A stretch of 64,000 bases of DNA from Haematobia irritans (taxonomy: Eukaryota; Arthropoda; Insecta; Diptera; Muscidae): contig NC_134398.1 of assembly GCF_050003625.1 (NCBI RefSeq), positions 110,316,171 to 110,380,170 of the forward strand, given 5' to 3'. This document shows, piece by piece, positions 54,283 to 64,000 of this stretch. A program made the translations under genes and the position numbers. The notes below the pieces were generated by a model that was not told where the DNA came from, searched no databases, and worked only from the letters and a program-made list of their open reading frames with translations. Position 1 is the first letter of the stretch. The number at the start of each line of letters is the position of its first letter.

Positions 54283-55518
54283 TGATGTATTTTTGTGTGC
54301 AAAGTACTGCTCGCACTTTTAGTCCGATTGTCCTAAAATTTGGTATGGGGTCCTGTGTCGGCTCAAAGACGATCCCTATTGATTTTGGAAAAAATCGGTT
54401 CAGATTTAGATATAGCTGCCATATATATTTTTCACCGATCTGGTCATAATTGGCGTGTATATCAACCGATCTTCCTCAAATTCCGTACATCCCAATATTT
54501 TATGAGTCTCGAAAAACTTGCAAAATATCATCCAAATCGGTTCAGATTTAGATATAGCTCCCATATATAGCTTTCGCCCGATTTACACTCCTTTGTCCAC
54601 AGAGGCCAATTTTTTGCTCCGATTTAGTTGAAATTTTGCACAGGGAGTAGAATTGGCATTATAGCTATGCGTGTCAAATTTGGTGGAAATCGGATCAGAT
54701 TTAGATATAGCTCCATATATAGCTTTCGCCCGATTTACACTCATTTGCCCACAGAGGCCAATTTTTTGCTCCGATTTAGTTGAAATTTTGCACAGGGAGT
54801 AGAACTAGCATTGTAGCTATGCGTGTCAAATTTGGTTGAAATCGGTTCAGATTTAGATATAGCTCCCATATATAGCATTCGCCCGATTTACACTCATATG
54901 ACCACAGAGGCCAATTTTTAACTCCGATGTAGTTGAAATTTTGCACAGGGAGTAGAATTTGCATTGTTGCTATGCGTGCCAAATTTGGTTGAAATCGGTT
55001 CAGATTTAGATATATCTCCCATATATAGCTTTCGCCCGATTTACACTCATATGACCACAGAGTCCAATTTTTAACTCCGATTTAGTTGAAATTTGGCACA
55101 GGGAGTAGAATTAGCATTGTTGCTATGCGTGCCAAATTTGGTTGAAATCGGTTCAGATTTAGATATAGCTCCCATATATATGTTTTTCTGATTTCGACAA
55201 AAATGGTCAAAATAGCAACATTTTCCTTGTAAAATCGCCACTGCTTAGTCGAATAGTTGAAAAAATTACTCTAATTTTCTTAAACTTCTAATACATATAT
55301 ATCGAGCGATAAATCATAAATAAACTTTTGCGAAGTTTCCTTAAGATTGCTTCAGATTTAAATGTTTCCCATATTTTTATACCCTTCACCACTACTGTGG
55401 TACAGGGTATAATAAGTTTGTGCATTTGTATGTAACGCCAAGAAGGAAAAGTCTGAGACCCATCGTTTAGTATACCGATCGTCTTAGAATTAAATTCTGA
55501 GTCGATTTAGCGATGTCC

Positions 55519-55556
<38 letters not shown>

Positions 55557-56797
55557 CTGTCTGTTGATGTATTTTTGTGTGCAAAGTACAGCTCGCAGTT
55601 TTAGTCCGATTGTCTTAAAATTTGGTATAGGGTCCTGTTTCGGCTCAAAGACGATCCCTATTGATTTTGGAAAAAATCTGTTCAGATTTAGATATAGCTG
55701 CCATATATATTTTTCACCGATCTGGTCATAATTGCCGTGTATATCAACCGATCTTTCTCAAATTCCGTACATCCGAATATTTTATGAGTCTCAAAAAACT
55801 TGCAAAATATCAGCCAAATCGGTTCAGATTTAGATATAGCTCCCATATATAGCTTTCGCCCGATTTACACTCAAATGACCACAGAGCCCAATTTTTTGCT
55901 CCGATTTAGTTGAAATTTTACACAGGGGGTAGAATTAGCATTGTTGCTATGCGTGTCAAATTTGGTTGAAATCGGTTCAGATTTAGATATAGCTCCCATA
56001 TATAGCTTTCGCCCGATTTACACTCAAATGACCACAGAGGCCAATTTTTTGCTCCGATTTAGTTGAAATTTTGCACAGGTAGTAGAATGAGCATTGTAGC
56101 TATGAGTGCCAAATTTGGTTGAAATCGGTTCAGATTTAGATATAGCTCCCATATATAGCATTCGCCCGATTTACACTCATATGACCACAGAGGCCAATTT
56201 TTAACTCCGATTTAGTTGAAATTTTGCACAGGGAGTAGAATGAGCATTGTAGCTATGCGTGCCAAATTTGGTTGAAATCGGTTCAGATTTAGATATATCT
56301 CCCATATATAGCTTTCGCCCGATTTACACTCATATGACCACAGAGTCCAATTTTTAACTCCGATTTAGTTGAAATTTGGCACAGGGAGTAGAATTAGCAT
56401 TGTTGCTATGCGTGCCAAATTTGGTTGAAATCGGTTCAGATTTAGATATAGCTCCCATATATATGTTTTTCTGATTTCGACAAAAATGGTCAAAATAGCA
56501 ACATTTTCCTTGTAAAATCGCCACTGCTTAGTCGAATAGTTGAAAAAATGACTCTAATTTTCTTAAACTTCTTATACATATATATCGAGCGATAAATCAT
56601 AAATAAACTTTTGCGAAGTTTCCTTAAGATTGCTTCAGATTTAAATGTTTCCCATATTTTTATACCCTTCACCACTACTGTGGTACAGGGTATAATAAGT
56701 TTGTGCATTTGTATGTAACGCCAAGAAGGAAAAGTCTGAGACCCATCGTTTAGTATACCGATCGTCTTAGAATTAAATTCTGAGTCGATTTAGCGAT

Positions 56798-56801
56798 GTC
56801 C

Positions 56802-56879
<78 letters not shown>

Positions 56880-56883
56880 CTGT
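56798..56883. repeat. Long pure GTCT tract (about 85 bp)
   Basis: About eighteen GTCT repeats in a row before a single GTCC, the purest tract in the window. Its length makes it the likeliest here to vary between individuals. Confidence 0.85.
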
Positions 56884-59153
56884 TGATGTATTTTTGTGTG
56901 CAAAGTACAGCTCGCAGTTTTAGTCCGATTGTCTTAAAATTTGGTATAGGTTCCTGTTTCGGCTCAAAGACGATCCCTATTGATTTTGGAAAAAATCGGT
57001 TCAGATTTAGATATAGCTGCCATATATATTTTTCACCGATCTGGTCATAATTGGCGTGTATATCAACCGATCTTCCTCAAATTCCGTACATCCCAATATT
57101 TTATGAGTCTCGAAAAACTTGCAAAATATCATCCAAATCGGTTCAGATTTAGATATAGCTCCCATATATAGCTTTCGCCCGATTTACACTCCTTTGTCCA
57201 CAGAGGCCAATTTTTTGCTCCGATTTAGTTGAAATTTTGCACAGGGAGTAGAATTAGCATTATAGCTATGCGTGTCAAATTTGGTGGAAATCGGTTCAGA
57301 TTTAGATATAGCTCCCATATATAGCTTTCGCCCGATTTACACTCATATGACCACAGAGGCCAATCTTTTACTCCGAATTAATTAAAATTTTGCACAGGGA
57401 GTAGAATGAGCATTGTAGCTATGCGTGCCAAATTTGGTTGAAATCGGTTCAGATTTAGATATAGCTCCCATATATAGCATTCGCCCGATTTACACTCATA
57501 TGACCACAGAGGCCAATTTTTAACTCCGATTTAGTTGAATTTTTGCACAGGGAGTAGAATTTGCATTGTTGCTATGCGTGCCAAATTTGGTTGAAATCGG
57601 TTCAGATTTAGATATATCTCCCATATATAGCTTTCGCCCAATTTACACTCATATGACCACAGAGTCCAATTTTTAACTCCGATTTAGTTGAAATTTGGCA
57701 CAGGGAGTAGAATTAGCATTGTTGCTATGCGTGCCAAATTTGGTTGAAATCGGTTCAGATTTAGATATAGCTCCCATATATATGTTTTTCTGATTTCGAC
57801 AAAAATGGTCAAAATAGCAACATTTTCCTTGTATAATCGCCACTGCTTAGTCGAATAGTTGAAAAAATGTCTCTAATTTTCTTAAACTTCTAATACATAT
57901 ATATCGAACGATAAATCATAAATAAACTTTTGCGAAGTTTCCTTAAGATTGCTTCAGATTTAAATGTTTCCCATATTTTTATACCCTTCACCACTACTGT
58001 GGTACAGGGTATAATAAGTTTGTGCATTTGTATGTAACGCCAAGAAGGAAAAGTCTGAGACCCATCGTTTAGTATACCGATCGTCTTAGAATTAAATTCT
58101 GAGTCGATTTAGCGATGTCCGTCTGTCTGCCTGTCTGTCTGTGCGTCTGTCTGTTGATGTATTTATGTGTGCAAAGTACAGCTCGCAGTTTTATTCCGAT
58201 TGTCCTAAAATTTAGTATAGGGTCCTGTTTCGACTCAAAGACGATCCCTATTGATTTGGGAAAAAATCTGTTCAGATTTAGATATAGCTGCCATATATAT
58301 TTTTCACCGATCTGGTCATAATTGCCGTGTATATCAACCGATCTTTCTCAAATTCCGTACATCCGAATATTTTATGAGTCTCAAAAAACTTGCAAAATAT
58401 CAGCCAAATCGGTTCAGATTTAGATATAGCTCCCATATATTGCTTTCGCCCGAATTACACTCATTTGCCCACAGAGGCAAATTTGGTGCTCCGATTTAGT
58501 TGAAATTTTGCACAGGGAGTAGAATTAGCATTATAGCTATGCGTGCCAAATTTGGTTGAAATCGGTTCAGATTTAGATATAGCTCCCATATATAGCTTTC
58601 AACCGATTTACACTCAAATAACCACAGAGGCCAAATTTTTGCTCCGATTTAGTTGAAATTTTGCACAGGGAATAGAATGAGCATTGTAGCTATGAGTGCC
58701 AAATTTGGTTGAAATCGGTTCAGATTTAGATATAGCTCCCATATATAGCATTCGCCCGATTTACACTCATATGACCACAGAGGCCAATTTTTATCTCCGA
58801 TTTAGTTGAAATTTTGCACAGGGAGTAGAATTTGCATTGTTGCTATGCGTGCCAAATTTGGTTGAAATCGGTTCAGATTTAGATATATCTCCCATATATA
58901 GCTTTCGCCCGATTTACACTCATATGACCACAGAGTCCAATTTTTAACTACGATTTAGTTGAAATTTGGCACAGGGAGTAGAATTAGCATTGTTGCTATG
59001 CGTGCCAAATTTGGTTGAAATCGGTTCAGATTTAGATATAAAGGGTGATTCTTTTGAGGTTAGGATTTTCATGCATTAGTATTTGACAGATCACGTGGGA
59101 TTTCAGACATGGTGTCAAAGAGAAAGATGCTCAGTATGCTTTGACATTTCATC

Positions 59154-60238
59154 ATGAATAGACTTACTAACGAGCAACGCTTGCAAATCATTGAATTTTA
59201 TTACCAAAATCAGTGTTCGGTTCGAAATGTGTTTCGCGCTTTACGTCCGATTTATGGTCTACATAATCGACCAAGTGAGCAAACAATTAATGCGATTGTG
59301 ACCAAGTTTCGCACTCAGTTTACTTTATTGGACATTAAACCAACCACACGAATGCGTACAGTGCGTACAGAAGAGAATATTGCGTCTGTTTCTGAGAGTG
59401 TTGCTGAAGACCGCGAAATGTCGATTCGTCGCCGTTCGCAGCAATTGGGTTTGTGTTATTCGACCACATGGAAGATTTTACGCAAAGATCTTGGTGTAAA
59501 ACCGTATAAAATACAGCTCGTGCAAGAACTGAAGCCGAACGATCTGCCACAACGTCGAATTTTCAGTGAATGGGCCCTAGAAAAGTTGGCAGAAAATCCG
59601 CTTTTTTATCGACAAATTTTGTTCAGCGATGAGGCTCATTTCTGGTTGAATGGCTACGTAAATAAGCAAAATTGCCGCATTTGGAGTGAAGAGCAACCAG
59701 AAGCCGTTCAAGAACTGCCCATGCATCCCGAAAAATGCACTGTTTGGTGTGGTTTGTACGCTGGTGGAATCATTGGACCGTATTTTTTCAAAGATGCTGT
59801 TGGACGCAACGTTACGGTGAATGGCGATCGCTATCGTTCGATGCTAACAAACTTTTTGTTGCCAAAAATGGAAGAACTGAACTTGGTTGACATGTGGTTT
59901 CAACAAGATGGCGCTACATGCCACACAGCTCGCGATTCTATGGCCATTTTGAGGGAAAACTTCGGAGAACAATTCATCTCAAAAATGGACCGGTAAGTTG
60001 GCCACCAAGATCATGCGATTTGACGCCTTTAGACTATTTTTTGTGGGGCTACGTCAAGTCTAAAGTCTACAGAAATAAGCCAGCAACTATTCCAGCTTTG
60101 GAAGACAACATTTCCGAAGAAATTCGGGCTATTCCGGCCGAAATGCTCGAAAAAGTTGCCCAAAATTGGACTTTCCGAATGGACCACCTAAGACGCAGCC
60201 GCGGTCAACATTTAAATGAAATTATCTTCAAAAAGTAA
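59154..60238 (+). pseudogene. Mariner transposase, broken by a one-base loss
   Basis: It starts with ATG at 59154. N-terminal helix-turn-helix DNA-binding regions lie at about 5-55 and 90-120. The DDE/D domain has D159 in ILFSDEAHF and D252 in FQQDGATCHTA. The third catalytic D lies in CDLTPLDYF, in the next frame. The first frame ends at TAA 59994-59996, three codons after a run of five A at 59981-59985. One missing A in that run would explain the shift; the rest of the protein continues in the other frame to TAA 60236-60238. The frame is otherwise open, so the break is recent. Confidence 0.9.
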
Positions 60239-60264
60239 ATGTCATGGACCAATCTAACGTTTCA

Positions 60265-60270
60265 AATAAA
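60265..60270 (+). terminator. Poly(A) signal of the mariner transposase
   Basis: AATAAA lies 27 bp downstream of the transposase stop, before the right inverted end. It is placed as expected for this element. Confidence 0.6.
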
Positions 60271-60345
60271 GAACCGATGAGATTTTGCAAATTTTATACG
60301 TTTTTTTTTTAAAAAAAGTTATCAAGCTCTTAACAAATCACCCTT

Positions 60346-60731
60346 TAGTTCCCATATATATTTTTTTCTGATTTCGACAAAAATGGTCAAAATACCAACA
60401 TTTTCCTTGTAAAATCGCCACTGCTTACTCGAAAAGTTGTAAAAATGACTCTAATTTTCCTAAACTTCTAATACATATATATCGAGCGATAAATCATAAA
60501 TAAACTTTTGCGAAGTTTCCTTAAAATTGCTTCAGATTTAAATGTTTCGCATATTTATACCCTTCACCACTACTGTGGTACAGGGTATAATAAGTTTGTG
60601 CATTTGTATGTAACGCCAAGAAGGAAAAGTCTGAGACCCATCGTTTAGTATACCGATCGTCTTAGAATTAAATTCTGAGTCGATTTAGCGATGTCCGTCT
60701 GTCTGTCTGTCCGTCTGTCCGTCTGTCTGTA

Positions 60732-60770
<39 letters not shown>

Positions 60771-63700
60771 TGATGTATTTTTGTGTGCAGAGTACAGCTC
60801 GCACTTTTAGTCCGATTGTCCTAAAATTTGGTATGGGGTCCTGTGTCGGCTCAAAGACGATCCCTATTGATTTTGGAAAAAATCGGTTCAGATTTAGATA
60901 TAGCTGCCATATATATTTTTCACCGATCTGGTCATAATTGGCGTGTATATCAACCGATCTTCCTCAAATTCCGTACATCCCAATATTTTATGAGTCTCGA
61001 AAAACTTGCAAAATATCATCCAAATCGGTTCAGATTTAGATATAGCTCCCATATATAGCTTTCGCCCGATTTACACTCCTTTGTCCACAGAGGCCAATTT
61101 TTTGCTCCGATTTAGTTGAAATTTTGCACAGGGAGTAGAACTAGCATTGTAGCTATGCGTGTCAAATTTGGTTGAAATCGGTTCAGATTTAGATATAGCT
61201 CCCATATATAGCATTCGCCCGATTTACACTCATATGACCACAGAGGCCAATTTTTAACTCCGATGTAGTTGAAATTTTGCACAGGGAGTAGAATTTGCAT
61301 TGTTGCTATGCGTGCCAAATTTGGTTGAAATCGGTTCAGATTTAGATATATCTCTATATATAGCTTTCGCCCGATTTACACTCATATGACCACAGAGTCC
61401 AATTTTTAACTCCGATTTAGTTGAAATTTGGCACAGGGAGTAGAATTAGCATTGTTGCTATGCGTGCCAAATTTGGTTGAAATCGGTTCAGATTTAGATA
61501 TAGCTCCCATATATATGTTTTTCTGATTTCGACAAAAATGGTCAAAATAGCAACATTTTCCTTGTAAAATCGCCACTGCTTAGTCGAATAGTTGAAAAAA
61601 TTACTCTAATTTTCTTAAACTTCTAATACATATATATCGAGCGATAAATCATAAATAAACTTTTGCGAAGTTTCCTTAAGATTGCTTTAGATTTAAATGT
61701 TTCCCATATTTTTATACCCTTCACCACTACTGTGGTACAGGGTATAATAAGTTTGTGCATTTGTATGTAACGCCAAGAAGGAAAAGTCTGAGACCCATCG
61801 TTTAGTATACCGATCGTCTTAGAATTAAATTCTGAGTCGATTTAGCGATGTCCGTCTGCCTGTCTGTCTGTCTGTCCGTCTGTCTGTCTGTTGATGTATT
61901 TTTGTGTGCAAAGTACAGCTCGCAGTTTTAGTCCGATTGTCTTAAAATTTGGTATAGGGTCCTTTTTCGGCTCAAAGACGATCCCTATTGATTTTGGAAA
62001 AAATCTGTTCAGATTTAGATATAGCTGCCATATATATTTTTCACCGATCTGGTCATAATTGCCGTGTATATCAACCGATCTTTCTCAAATTCCGTACATC
62101 CGAATATTTTATGAGTCTCAAAAAACTTGCAAAATATCAGCCAAATCGGTTCAGATTTAGATATAGCTCCCATATATTGCTTTCGCCCGAATTACACTCA
62201 TTTGCCCACAGAGGCAAATTTGTTGCTCCGATTTAGTTGAAATTTTGCACAGGGAGTAGAATTAGCATTATAGCTATGCGTGCCAAATTTGGTTGAAATC
62301 GGTTCAGATTTAGATATAGCTCCCATATATAGCTTTCAACCGATTTACACTCAAATAACCACAGAGGCCAAATTTTTGCTCCGATTTAGTTGAAATTTTG
62401 CACAGGGAATACAATGAGCATTGTAGCTATGAGTGTCAAATTTGGTTGAAATCGGTTCAGATTTAGATATAGCTCCCATATATAGCATTCGCCCGATTTA
62501 CACTCATATGACCACAGAGGCCAATTTTTAACTCCGATGTAGTTGAAATTTTGCACAGGGAGTAGAATTTGCATTGTTGCTATGCGTGCCAAATTTGGTT
62601 GAAATCGGTTCAGATTTAGATATATCTCTATATATAGCTTTCGCCCGATTTACACTCATATGACCACAGAGTCCAATTTTTAACTCCGATTTAGTTGAAA
62701 TTTGGCACAGGGAGTAGAATTAGCATTGTTGCTATGCGTGCCAAATTTGGTTGAAATCGGTTCAGATTTAGATATAGCTCCCATATATATGTTTTTCTGA
62801 TTTCGACAAAAATGGTCAAAATAGCAACATTTTCCTTGTAAAATCGCCACTGCTTAGTCGAATAGTTGAAAAAATTACTCTAATTTTCTTAAACTTCTAA
62901 TACATATATATCGAGCGATAAATCATAAATAAACTTTTGCGAAGTTTCCTTAAGATTGCTTTAGATTTAAATGTTTCCCATATTTTTATACCCTTCACCA
63001 CTACTGTGGTACAGGGTATAATAAGTTTGTGCATTTGTATGTAACGCCAAGAAGGAAAAGTCTGAGACCCATCGTTTAGTATACCGATCGTCTTAGAATT
63101 AAATTCTGAGTCGATTTAGCGATGTCCGTCTGCCTGTCTGTCTGTCTGTCCGTCTGTCTGTCTGTTGATGTATTTTTGTGTGCAAACTACAGCTCGCAGT
63201 TTTAGTCCGATTGTCTTAAAATTTGGTATAGGGTCCTTTTTCGGCTCAAAGACGATCCCTATTGATTTTGGAAAAAATCTGTTCAGATTTAGATATAGCT
63301 GCCATATATATTTTTCACCGATCTGGTCATAATTGCCGTGTATATCAACCGATCTTTCTCAAATTCCGTACATCCGAATATTTTATGAGTATCAAAAAAC
63401 TTGCAAAATATCAGCCAAATCGGTTCAGATTTAGATATAGCTCCCATATATTGCTTTCGCCCGATTTACACTCATTTGCCCACAGAGGCCAATTTTTTGC
63501 TCCGATTTAGTTGAAATTTTGCACAGGGAGTAGAATTGGCATTATAGCTATGCGTGTCAAATTTGGTGGAAATCGGTTCAGATTTAGATATAGCTCCCAT
63601 ATATAGCTTTTGCCCGATTTACACTCATTTGCCCACAGAGGCCAATTTTTTGCTCCGATTTAGTTGAAATTTTGCACAGGGAGTAGAACTAGCATTGTAG

Positions 63701-64000
63701 CTATGCGTGTCAAATTTGGTTGAAATCGGTTCAGATTTAGATATAGCTCCCATATATAGCATTCGCCCGATTTACACTCATATGACCACAGAGGCCAATT
63801 TTTAACTCCGATTTAGTTGAAATTTTGCACAGGGAGTAGAATTTGCATTGTTGCTATGCGTGCCAAATTTGGTTGAAATCGGTTCAGATTTAGATATATC
63901 TCCCATATATAGCTTTCGCCCGATTTACACTCATATGACCACAGAGTCCAATTTTTAACTCCGATTTAGTTGAAATTTGGCACAGGGAGTAGAATTAGCA
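60346..64000. repeat. Satellite array block E
   Basis: The tail of the unit broken by the mariner element (60346-60555) is followed by units at 60556 (1157 bp), 61713 (1274 bp) and 62987 (cut by the window end). The last two share CTTTTTCGGCTC, ATATTGCTTTCGCCC and TATAGATTGCTTTAG-type tail variants. The units at 60556 and 61713 share ATATCTCTATATATAGC in the third monomer. They are local sister copies. No host gene is seen. Confidence 0.92.

Larger units (their letters stand above)
53791..59040. repeat. Satellite array block D
   Basis: The rest of the unit cut by the LINE is followed by units starting at 54056, 55378, 56661 and 57980, each with about four 153-bp monomers (lengths 1322, 1283 and 1319 bp; the last is interrupted at 59040). 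They share alternating monomer subtypes: an AGCATTCGCCC type with TTTTTAACTCCG, and an AGTCCAATTTTTAAC type with ATATCTCCCATAT. A multi-monomer unit is therefore being copied. No host gene is seen. Confidence 0.92.
59041..60345 (+). mobile_element. Mariner-type DNA transposon (DD41D, rosa-like)
   Basis: The 1305-bp element has inverted ends starting AAGGGTGATT (10 bp perfect, then degenerate) and a TA target duplication at 59039-59040 and 60346-60347. Outside it the satellite reads AGATATA...GTTCCCATATATA, the normal words but for one base. The single transposase gene has the IS630-Tc1-mariner catalytic pattern with 41 residues between the second and third D, as in the DD41D (rosa) group. The left 5' UTR is 113 bp, and an AATAAA lies 27 bp after the stop. 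A frameshift makes this copy non-autonomous. Confidence 0.9.

Noticed and set aside
59154..60238. Tc1-type (DD34E) or maT-type (DD37D) transposase
   Set aside because: The third catalytic residue is D, and aligning with the mariner TPLD/APSD position gives 41 intervening residues.

Overview
The window is non-genic, repeat-dense DNA from a higher fly. I infer a calyptrate muscoid rather than Drosophila from the wording of the repeats and the mobile-element families; the species cannot be fixed from sequence alone. I see no host protein-coding gene, tRNA, rRNA or CRISPR. About 48 of the 64 kb is one tandem repeat family. The rest is mobile elements inserted into it.

Tandem family: each unit opens with a 34-nt hairpin that begins TATACCC and ends GGGTATA (40 copies counted by eye). 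A conserved block ending in CTGAGTCGATTTAGCGATG follows, then a (GTCT/GTCC)n tract, a fixed module, a 142-bp module, zero to about twelve copies of a 153-bp monomer, and a conserved AT-rich tail. Unit length is close to 643 + 153n bp plus the microsatellite, from a minimal 501-bp unit to about 2.5 kb. The block beside the GTCY tract resembles the dipteran mini-me element. A second 248-bp array (2170-3461, copied at 4953-6244) ends each repeat in a GC-rich hairpin like the 3' ends of DINE-1/Helentron-type elements. The family is probably a Helitron/Helentron-derived satellite with central tandem repeats. Many neighbouring units are local duplicates: 2783 bp twice, 812 bp three to four times, 1186 bp twice, 1283 bp twice, and a 305-bp dimer.

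Insertions, left to right: (1) 13980-15131, a 1.15-kb non-autonomous element with inverted ends. (2) 20164-20224 and 21350-21410, the same 61-bp stub of a LINE 3' end with a 6-bp target duplication, copied when its host unit was duplicated. (3) 32080-39701, a minus-strand Ty3/gypsy-type LTR retrotransposon with near-identical 1.28-kb LTRs, a GTAT target duplication, a tRNA-Lys-type primer site, gag and pol, no env, and a frame break in integrase. (4) 48751-53776, a full-length minus-strand LOA-like LINE with both ORFs open and a perfect 14-bp target duplication. (5) 59041-60345, a plus-strand mariner-type element of DD41D spacing whose transposase is broken by a one-base loss.

The host repeat reads cleanly on both sides of each insertion, so empty sites can be inferred. 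The picture is a heterochromatin-like satellite that grows by unequal exchange and collects young mobile elements. The many 60-95-codon open frames in the satellite are products of the repeats, partly because the 153-bp monomer is a multiple of three.
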